From Entophlyctis helioformis (Eukaryota > Chytridiomycota > Chytridiomycetes > Chytridiales > Chytriomycetaceae): a stretch of DNA of 64,000 bases. A program made the position numbers and the translations under genes. Location: NCBI GenBank assembly GCA_025526915.1, contig JAHLKH010000001.1, positions 248,001-312,000 on the forward strand, in the 5' to 3' direction. Of this stretch, positions 55,883-64,000 are shown piece after piece. Position 1 is the stretch's first letter, and each line of letters starts with the position of its first letter. The notes under the pieces are model-generated. The model saw nothing but the letters and a program-made list of their open reading frames with translations, was not told the origin of the DNA and did no database searches.

Positions 55883-58800
55883 TCACGCGCGGTGAATGGC
55901 AAGCAGAACCGTTTGGTGCACCTCGTCCAGCCCGTCCGACCCGCCGCCCACCGGCGTCGCCGACACGATAATCTCAAACGCATTGACGCCGTCATGGATG
56001 GCCGCGAACGCGTCCTGCACATCCGTCCCGCTCTCCATCGGCCCCCGCCGCTCCAGCACCTGCACCCGCGCCTGCACCTGCACCCGCAGCCGCAGCTGGC
56101 GGCGACCCCGCGACCTGGAACTTGAGCGGCTCCATGACAATCCGCGGCATGAACGCTGCCGGGGGCGGCACCGCGCCAAAGCCGCCTCCCACGGGCGCCT
56201 GGTTGACATAGACCGTGTGCGAGTGGTGCCCCATACACACGTACTTTGTGCCCACAGGGCGCTCGCACCGCCGATCGCGCCGACATGGTCAAACGCATTC
56301 GCAGTGAGCACGACACGGATGTTGAGCGACTTGACGTCGGCGCCGACACTCAGGCACTGGCCCACGAGGCCGCGCGACGGGTCCTCGGGCGAGAACGGTA
56401 TGACCATGCGGTAGTTGTTGTCGTTGGCGACAATGCCGATGCTCGAGACCAGGCCGCGCTGCGGGGCCATGGCACCCGGTGCGCCGACAGCCGCCGTGGC
56501 CTTGGTGGCATACGCCGCGTACGCACTGTCCGGCACCGCTGCCATCGCAGCAGCAGCCAGCAACAGCAGCAGGGGTAGAAAGACTGCCGCTGCCACCGCT
56601 GGCACAATGGCTGTCGTGGCGGCAGCGGATTTCGCCAACAGCTGCGCATGGCCCGGTGCTCCGAGCATGGATGCGCTGCCAACGGTGCAGGCGGCGATGC
56701 AAACGGTGACGCGATGTCTGCCACCCCCGTCTCGCGCTTGGCGCTCCGGACCGTCGATCCACGTCCACCGCGGCCGCTCAACGGCGTGGCCAAGACAGCC
56801 GCACCAGGCGTCTGCAGTCCAACGGCCTGCTGTTGCAGCCGTTGCTGCTGTTGCTGCTGCTGGTTGGCAATGAGCTGTGATGCCGACAGATGCGTCGCCT
56901 GTGGGGTCTGGCGGCGGCCGGCAGGCGTGCTCGGACTGCCGCGTGGAGCGGCTGCGCCAGCGTCTGCACCTGCGGATTGGGCACAACCTGCTGGGACCGT
57001 GTTGCTGTTGCTGCTGCTGCTTGTGCGAGGCGTCGCCGCCAGGAATTAACTTGATCGTGAGCCGCTCAGATCCCGACGCGCCGCCCCCTGGCTGTTGGGT
57101 GTGCTGCTGCGGGTATCATCGGCGGCTGCAGCTTGACCGTCAGAGGGGTTGCATGTGCTCCTTTGGCATGGTCTCCAGCCCCAGCCGCCGCTGCAGCCTT
57201 GGCAGGCGTCTTGGCCTTGAGGGCAGCCTTGGCAGCATCCTAACCACATACACACACCGCGCGCGCACGCAGATCGCAGATACGCCAGGCAAAGCACGTA
57301 AGCAAAAATGATTCGTGGCATCAGCCAAGGGCCGGCAAGACGTACGCTGCCAATGAGGTTGATCCACACGGGATCGTCCACCTGGTCGCCCAGCAGCTCA
57401 AACGCGATCTGGCCGTACTTGTTGACCGCGTTGACGTTGACGCGGAACTGCTCCACGAGCAACTTGCACATTTTCAAGTGTCCTGCAAACGCAGCCCATG
57501 CAAGCGGCCGCTGCGAGTCATGTCCACACACCGTTGTCAGTCTATCCAGCCATGCAGCCACGCAGCCATGCAGCCATCTCTCCGACCGACAGAGCGACGC
57601 AAGCCACTTACACCGCGGTACCACGTGTCTTCGAGCTCAACATTGGCGCCGTACTCGACGAGCGTCTCGACGACCTTGAGATTGCCATAGTAGGCAGCCG
57701 CATGGATGGCCGCCCACGTGAACTTGGCGTCAAACATGCTCACGGGATACAGCTGGTTGATGTTGGCTCGGACAGCGTCGGCGAGTCGCTGCACGCGCTT
57801 GACATCCGAGGCCTTGATGGCGTCAAGAGCTGCACATGGTCAGGCGCGCGCGATGCCGGCTCGGACGGCTCCAGCTTGTCGCTCTGCCGCCGCGTCTTGG
57901 ACAGCCGTGCCGCAGGCGTCGGCACCTCGCCGGCCATCTTCTCGACCATGGCGGTAAACGCAGCCTCGAGCTCGGCCGCGTCCTGGTAGATCTGCGACTC
58001 GGGCTGGTTGTAGCGCTGGCAGTTGCGGAAAATGAGGCTCACGTCCTTTTTGAAGGCGTCCATGGTGCTGTAGCGGCTCGCGTCCACCTTGGTCTGCACC
58101 TTGTCAAAGGCGATGGGCCGCTCGATCATCTCGTAGTAGTCTGGGTACGTCTTTTTGTCGGGCGGCTGCATGAACGAGGCGGCGAGGCTGCGGGTCGACG
58201 TGGCCTTGTCCTTGACGTCGAGCAGCAGGTGCATGATCTTGGAGAAGAAGCCCTTGAGGGTGTGTGTGGCTGGGGTGGCTGGAGTGGCTGCCGCCGGTGT
58301 TGCCGATGCTGCTGGTGCTGTCGACGATGCCGATGCCGACGATGCCGCCGCGCGGACAGGCGTTTGGCTGGCATCGCGCATGGCGATGTCCGACGAGTCG
58401 GCGTCAATGGTCTCGACGGTGCCCTTTGCGGTCAGCTTGAGCTTCTTGAGCTTGGGCAGCTCTGCGTCTGCGGACGTGGGCGATGTGATGGACGGCCGCT
58501 TGGCAGGCGCCGGCGTCGCAGCAGCCGTTGTCGCTGATGCTGCTGGTTGAGCGTCGCTGGTTGATGCTGCTGCTGGTGGTGGTGGAGCTGCCGAGGACGG
58601 GTCGTGTGCAGAGGCCGGCGTGGCAGAGGCCGGAGTGGCCGTCGTGGTGCCGGCACTGGCAGGCCGCAGCGTGAGCTTGACGGCGGGCGTCCTGGCAGCG
58701 GCACCAGCGGGCAGGAGCAGCGGAGCGGCTGTGCGGCCTGTGGTTGTGGGTTGTGGTTGCTGCAGTGGATGCGGCGCCGACAGCGGCATGTCGACGAGGG

Positions 58801-58894
58801 CGTCGACCACGGACGCAAACAGCGCAGAGGCAGCAGAGTCTGCGGCGTCGGCGGCGGCGGCGCTGCTGCTGCTGCCGTTGGTGGTGTCGTCCAT
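55883..58894 (-). CDS. Bromodomain plus ankyrin-repeat chromatin protein
   Basis: Exon 1 (from ATG 58894) is Ala/Thr/Pro-rich, then carries a bromodomain: FFSKIMHLLLDVKDKATSTR, YPDYYEMIERPIAFDKV and FRNCQRYNQPESQIYQDA, where the Asn of RYN would bind acetyl-lysine. An ankyrin pair follows (WAAIHAAAYYGNLKVVETLVEYGANVE; RPLAWAAFAGHLKMCKLLVEQ), then basic Ala/Lys linkers, Gln runs and a folded-looking C-terminal domain with DNNYRMVIPFSPEDPSRGLV, SLNIRVVLTAN and HSHTVYVNQAPVG, which resembles the C-terminal part of Rsc4-type remodeller subunits. Frame changes are needed near 57815, 57080, 56250 and 56068, more than one sign, mostly in G or C runs. A very short intron is an alternative at 57815. 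About 950 residues; the complex it belongs to is not proven. Confidence 0.75.
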
Positions 58895-59070
58895 AGTCCG
58901 TGTGTCTGTGCGTCTGTGAGCGTGTGTAAGCGTGCGTCTGCCTGTGAGCACGCGCGTGATCTCGCAGGCGGCGACGATGCAGCAGCAGCAGAGAGAACAG
59001 GGAAAGGGCGTTCATTGCAGCTCGGCGCAGGCTGGACTGGCACATGCTGGACGGCACGGCATGTGCAGGC

Positions 59071-60149
59071 TCATTGCTTGACCATCTTGATCTGGAATGT
59101 GCCTGTGGCAAGCATGGCAGCAGTCAGGCAAGGTGCACGCAGCATTGGCAGCATCGGCAGCATTGGCAGCATCGGCATCGCGCGCTTACATTGCGGCAGG
59201 GACGTGGCTTCGGCTGTGACGGTGGTCGGGATGCCAAAGTTGGCCAGCACGCCGCGCACCAGGCCGCACGGGAACGCCAGGTGCTGCGCGTGGGTTGGTG
59301 CGTGGTTGGTTGGTTCGTGGTTGGTTCGTGGGTGGTTGGTTGGTGGCGACGCGCGGGTCGGCATGCCAGAGAAGCACATTGGATCCATGCAGGTCGGCTT
59401 AGCAACAGGCAGCGGCGGCGGCGGGCAGCATGGATCGCGCGGGGCTTCTCACGTCTGCAATGATGGCCTTGACGGCATCGTTGGTCGTGTGCCCGTCGGA
59501 TGCCATGCGCGTCAGCCAGCGGAAGCTGTTGTCTGTGAGCACATAGACGCCCTGGTTGGAGGCATTGCAGAGTGAGCAGCGAGTGCAGAGCGAGTGCAGG
59601 CTGGCAGCAGATTCCGTGCAGAGCGACGCGGCTTACGCGGTGGTTGGTCTTGAGGTTGTCGATCTGCTTCTTGAACGTGGCGATCCAGACGTCCTTGCAG
59701 AGGAACTTGATGACGTCGAGCGTGTCGACAAAGCGGGTGCGTTCGCGCGTGGCTCTGGCGGGGGCAGCAGCAGCAGCAGCGGGGTCAGCCAGCAGCCAGC
59801 CAGCCAGCCAGCCAGCAGCCACTAGACATGCACAGAGCACAGATCGGCCAGTCTTGTAGACAGTCGCATAGACGGCGCACTTTTCTGCCAGGCCGTAGCC
59901 GACGCGGTAGCCCAGCAGCTCCAGCTTGTTGTACGCAGCGTCCGTGTCCGTGTCTGTGCGGAACAGCCGCCGCTCGGTGGCCACGAGCTCCAGATACAGC
60001 AGGTCCCACGCAGACTCGGCCACAAGCCGCTCGGCTGCTGCGGATGGTCCTGCGCCTGTGCCCGCCCCCATGCCGCCCGCTATGCCGCCCAGGCCGCCCA
60101 GGCCCGCACCGGCCGCGCTCACCACGCTGCTGCTCAAGCTCGCCGCCAT
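59071..60149 (-). CDS. TRS33: TRAPP complex subunit Trs33/TRAPPC6
   Basis: Core subunit of the TRAPP guanine-nucleotide exchange complexes for Ypt/Rab GTPases in ER-Golgi traffic. A first exon from 60149 has Gly/Ala-rich sequence, then LLYLELVATERRLF and LLGYRVGYGLAEKC. The second ends at 59637 (FVDTLDVIKFLCKDVWIATFKKQIDNLKTNHR). Then 59453-59551 (GVYVLTDNSFRWLTRM), 59190-59283 (HLAFPCGLVRGVLANFGIP) and 59071-59102. DVIKFLCKDVW with KKQIDNLKTNH is the TRAPPC6 signature. The first intron is a multiple of three and open in frame, so its exact boundaries are not settled; a CTGG array lies in it. Confidence 0.9.
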
Positions 60150-60235
60150 GAGGGATTTGCCTTTGTGGAAGCGTTGCCTGAAGCGTCGACAACCACCGCC
60201 ACTTCAACCACTTCAACCACTTCAGCTCGCACAAG

Positions 60236-63056
60236 ATGGACTTTGGAGGCGCCTCGGCGGCAGAGTGCGGGCCGGGCGGCAACGCTCTGTCGCAGCTGTC
60301 CAAGCAGCTCTCGGCCGACACCTCTGCCCACCAGCAGGTGCGTCTGCGTGCGCTGCCCTGGCTGCCCTGGCTGCCCTGGCTGCCTTGCACGCTGCCTTGC
60401 ACGCTGTTGCTGACCATGACCATGTCCGTACGATGGCCGCTGATGGCCGCTGATGCCCACCTGCACCGGCACCGGCACCTGCACCTTCGCCGCTCCGCTC
60501 CACAGGACAGAGTCACCGGCGGCCTGGGCCAGGGCGGCCCCAGCTCGGCTCGCCTGATGCGCCAGCGAGACCGCCAGCACATGGGCCCTGAGAGCGAGGC
60601 ATGTGAAGAATGATGTTCCGCCGTCGTCGTGCTGCCGCATCGTCGTGCTGACACCAGCCTCCACCCGCAGCTTGCCCAAGAGTTCCTGCAGTCCCACCAC
60701 GCCCACCAACACCACCACCACCCACGCCCCACGCCCACAGTCTGGGCATGCCCGCCAGAATGGCCGATCCCTTCCACTTTGGCGCAGTCAATCGCGAGCT
60801 CGAGTCGATCCATCCCGGCATGCTGTCCGCCTCGGCCCCAAAGGACTGGGCCGCAGAGTTCCACGGCTCGCATGCTGCCGGCCCGTCGGTCATCCATGCT
60901 CCCAACGACGCCCAGTTTCACGAGATGCAGCTGGCATTCGACGCTGCAAGGAGTAGGTTCCATGCCCGCGTGCACCTGCTGTCGATCTGGCTCTAACGCG
61001 GCCGCTGCTGTTGCTGTTGCTGTTGCTCAATGGGAAAGATGCGAGCCATTCGGCCACAACAGGAGGCTGGGCATCCGAGTTCCAGATGCACCACCACGAG
61101 GCCGCTGCGGCCCATGATCCTCTGCATCCTGAAATGGCCCGCCACTTTGACGAGGCCTTTGAGCGCGCCAAGGGTAGGTCGCATGGGACCATCTCTCGGC
61201 AGTGTCTGTTCTGACCATCCCTATATTGCAGAGGCAGTCAGTTGGGAGAACCAGTTTGCAAGCGAAGCGGCTCCTGCTTCGTGGGACGCAGAGTTTGAGC
61301 AGCTGCAGAGCGCACAGCGCGAAACAGTCATCGACGCCGACAGTGTTCCCGACGCCATGTCCAAGACCGCCGATCTGCTGCTGGACATTGTCAGCAAGTC
61401 GACCAATCCCAAGTTCAAAGAGTCGAGATTCGTCGATTTCATCCAAAAGCTGCGCGACAAGGAGATTGCCATCGAGGGCAACAAGGTGGTCGAGCAGATC
61501 GCGCCTGCCAGCGGGTCCAAGTCGTGGGCCGACGACTTTATGAGCACGCACGGTGCTGCCCCCAAGCCTGCTGCCAGCTGGGAAGAAGACTTTGCGGCCC
61601 TGCACCCTCAGCAGCCGTTGGCACCGCAGTCGGCCGAGTTTGGCGACTGGGCACAGGAGTTTGCCTCTTCAGGCGGACAGCTGGATGCAGAGGCGGACTG
61701 GGCAAAGCAGTTTGCTGGGACCTCGTCCGACGGCATTCTCGGCGATCTGGACGGTCAGCTGGACCGCGACCTGTATGAGCAGGACTGGGCCAACCAGTTC
61801 CGCAACCAGATGGCGGAACTGCCCAAGGACGAGCAGGACATGGAGTGGGAGAGGCTGTCCAAGGCTTGGGATGCACAGCAGGGCTTTTCGTCTGGCTACG
61901 CGGCCGACAACGATGTGCGGTTTATGCAGTACGAGTTCACGTCCAACAACCCCTACCTCGACGCGTCGTTCTCGGACTCGTTCCTGCGCAACGTGCAGCA
62001 GCACAACAACCTCACCGAGTCCATCCTAGCCCTCGAGGCGGCTGTGCAGCGTGCGCCGGGCGACGCCGAGGCATGGCGCATTCTTGGCCTGAAGCAGCAG
62101 GAGAACGAAAACGATGTGCTCGCCATTGCGGCCCTGCGTCGCTGCGTTGAAATCGAGCCCAGCAACCTCGAGGCGCTCATGGCTCTCTCGGTGGCGTACA
62201 CAAACGAAAACTACGTCAACGAGGCGTATGATGCGCTCAACTCGTGGATCGCGCACAACCCGCGCTACGAGCAGTTTGCCGGCGTGCCTTGGACAGCGAT
62301 ATGGCCATGGCATCCTCGGAGCGCCATGCGATCGTGACTGAAAAGTTTATTTCGGCAGCCGGCTCTCGCCCTGGCGCCGACCTGGACGAAGACGTGCAGA
62401 TTGCACTGGGCGTGCTCTTCAACATCAGCTCCGAATACGACAAGGCAGTCGACTGCTTTGAGGCCGGTCTGTCCAAGCGCCCAGACGACTACATGCTGTG
62501 GAACAAGCTGGGTACGTTGGTTGGCATGCGTTTGGTGTGCCGGTCACTCTGCTCACCCGCGCGTCGGTCACCACACAGAGCGACGCTCGCCAACTCCAAC
62601 CATCCAGGCCGGGCCATGGACGCCTACTTTAACGCCCTGCAAATCAATCCGTCGTACATTCGTGCGCGGTACAATCTGGGCATTGCGTGCATCCAGATCG
62701 GCCAGTACCGCGAGGCTGCAGAGCACCTTCTCGGCGCACTCTCTGTGCAGCAGCAAAACATTGCACATGTAGAGCAGATGAGCGTTGGCAAGGGCAAGGG
62801 CAAGGCGGCAGACGTGGATGCGTCTGGCACGTTCTCGAGCTTAACAAGCGCGCAGTCCAACAGCGTGTGGTCGACACTGCGCCTCCTCGCAGACACCTAC
62901 AGTGAGTGGGAGTGGACATGTGATTGCTTGTGTGTGTATGTGCTGGCCATGCGACTGACTGGGATGGTTCCAATGGCCGCAGTCCACCGCAAGGATCTTG
63001 CCGAGGCATGCGAACGCCACGATCTGACCCCCTTCCGCGGCGAATTTGACTTTTGA
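60236..63056 (+). CDS. PEX5: Peroxisomal targeting signal 1 receptor PEX5
   Basis: Cycling receptor that carries PTS1 proteins into peroxisomes. Exon 1 (60236-60337) holds the conserved N terminus with Cys11 ([12 protein letters not shown]), the usual site of export ubiquitination. Later exons include 61063-61173, 61232-62511, 62579-62901 and 62993-63056. At least nine WxxxF-type pentapeptides (WAAEF, WASEF, WENQF, WDAEF, WADDF, WEEDF, WAQEF, WAKQF, WANQF) would bind Pex14/Pex13. The C-terminal TPR domain includes [39 protein letters not shown] and [19 protein letters not shown]. One base must be added near 60735, 62287 and 62511 (CTGGG at a donor). Exon 2 boundaries (from about 60506) are uncertain. 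Roughly 800 residues. Confidence 0.92.
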
Positions 63057-63333
63057 TGCTGCCGATGTGGATGTCCGTGGAGGGCATGCACGCCCATGCA
63101 CCTGCTTGCAGCCTGCCACCTTGCCACATTGTTGCTGTCCGCCGTGGATCCTGCTGCGAATAAAGGCCGCGTCCAATCCATCGTCCAATCGCGTTGTTGC
63201 TGGGCCACTCCATGGCCGGCAGCCGCCTTTGTTGCTTTCCATCCACCTCAACTTGCGATCAACGGCGTCCAAGACAGACTTGGCCGGCGACCTCAAGACC
63301 CACGCATGTGAGTGTGCAATGCGTGTGGCTTGT

Positions 63334-63370
<37 letters not shown>

Positions 63371-63856
63371 TGCGGCTTGAGGTGATCGGTCAGGGCAGCA
63401 CCACTCCTCCCACCAGCACTCCCGCTCCCGCCACCACAGCAGCAGTCGTTTGCTCCACACGCCACGGCCGATTGCTGCCGAAGCTGCGGCTGGACCCTCA
63501 ATAGCACCTGGCAGCACGCCTCGCTTGGTTGCTGGCGGCAACAACGCCGCTGCCGTGCCGGCCAGCCAACGATCACAGCCAGCCGCCAGCAGCAGCATCC
63601 TGCCCGTCTGCCTTCCTGCCTGCGTGCCCGCCTGCCCCTGACCATGCACTGACCCCTCGTGCCGTGCGTCCAGCTCGCTCCCGCCAATCGACATCCACCT
63701 TTAACCTTGCCCATTGTCCTTGCCGCCATCGCCATCAGCAAACGTCATTGAGAACAGACTGAGCCACAACTCGCAGGCGGCAACGTTGACAGCACCGAGG
63801 CAGCCACCCATACACTCAGCAGCAGCATCAGCAATCACCATCCAGCATCCTTTGCA
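63057..63856. other. About 800 bp upstream of the Ste12-like gene
   Basis: Contains a CTGG array at 63337-63369 and Gln/Ser-codon-like CAGCAG runs toward its right end. Near 63640-63770 it is C-rich. No gene is recognised, but 5' exons or the leader of the Ste12-like gene are likely here. Confidence 0.45.
63337..63369. repeat. CTGG tetranucleotide array
   Basis: Eight CTGG units without interruption, between PEX5 and the Ste12-like gene. Confidence 0.9.
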
Positions 63857-64000
63857 ATGCAACAGCAGCAGCAACCAGCAACAGCAGCTACACGAGCCGC
63901 ACAACCTTGCCAACGGAGCAGCCGACCTCGAGGGTCTGCGCATGTTTCTCCTGACCGCACCGCAGACTGGCCCACGACGTCCAACAACATCAAGTCGTAC
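63857..64000 (+). CDS. Ste12-like transcription factor, N-terminal fragment
   Basis: Cut by the right window edge. After a Gln-rich stretch the frame LANGAADLEGLRMFLLTAP and then DWPTTSNNIKSY match the opening of the Ste12 homeodomain-like DNA-binding domain, which in other fungi reads LxFFLATAPxxW followed by a charged helix. Ste12 acts below MAP kinases in mating and invasive growth. One base must be added near 63960 (ACCGCAGAC) to join LTAPA to DWPTTS. The start codon is uncertain: ATG 63857 is not in the same frame, so an upstream exon or another frame error is needed. With about 35 residues visible, the call is moderate. Confidence 0.6.
   Translation, partial: MQQQQQPATAATRAAQPCQRSSRPRGSAHVSPDRTADWPTTSNNIKSY

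Noticed and set aside
21600..64000. Programmed ribosomal frameshifting as explanation for the frame breaks
   Set aside because: No shared slippery heptamer or stop context at the sites, and both directions of shift occur; homopolymer errors explain them better.
1..64000. tRNA, rRNA, CRISPR arrays, transposases and prophage-like genes
   Set aside because: None was recognised on either strand; all substantial coding blocks fit cellular eukaryotic genes.

Overview
The window is a gene-dense, GC-rich nuclear segment of a fungus with short spliceosomal introns (about 54-230 bp) in almost every gene. Fungal features are a Chs4/Skt5-like Sel1-repeat protein, a Ste12-type DNA-binding domain at the right edge, DAP1, ATG101 and an actin-regulating (Ark/Prk) kinase. 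Three adjacent genes have motile-cilium relatives (CCDC112, CFAP57, EFHB/CFAP21), and propionyl-CoA carboxylase and a C2CD5 homologue are present. Together these point to a zoosporic early-diverging fungus, most likely a chytrid. The lineage is inferred from gene content; I cannot name the species.

Layout. 0-12.5 kb: 3' end of a RAD2/XPG nuclease, SPC1 (signal peptidase), RFC3 (clamp loader), C2CD5-like protein, PKA catalytic subunit, ornithine acetyltransferase. 12.7-21.5 kb: a large low-complexity protein of unknown function, LSM12, YAF9 (acetyl-lysine reader), ATG101 (autophagy initiation), a small helical protein. 21.4-30.2 kb: importin-9/Kap114 in 20 exons, GPN3 GTPase, Chs4/Skt5-like protein. 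30.3-40 kb: the flagellar block. 40.4-47.2 kb: DAP1, Ark-family kinase, TFIIIC small subunit, cytosolic Trp-tRNA synthetase. 47.5-53.5 kb: PCCA and PCCB, head to head, making both subunits of mitochondrial propionyl-CoA carboxylase. 53.6-64 kb: DPH4, COQ5, a bromodomain-ankyrin protein, TRAPP subunit Trs33, the peroxisomal import receptor PEX5, and the start of a Ste12-like factor.

Most of this is housekeeping. The functional groupings visible are the flagellar block and the PCCA/PCCB pair. Several genes are packed extremely tightly: 38 bp between the start codons of importin-9 and GPN3, and 33 bp between the ATG101 stop and the YAF9 start.

An important caution: from about 21.6 kb rightward many genes need a single base added (less often removed) to stay in the conserved frame, often in homopolymers, whereas the genes I could check to its left need none. 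I read these as consensus errors rather than pseudogenes, and each affected entry gives the positions. Exon boundaries were assigned by eye from splice signals, codon phase and remembered family sequences. Phase was summed through the coding sequence for RFC3, C2CD5, PKA, ARG7, YAF9, ATG101, IPO9, GPN3, CCDC112, DAP1, WRS1, PCCA, PCCB, DPH4 and COQ5. I found no tRNA, rRNA, CRISPR array or transposon.
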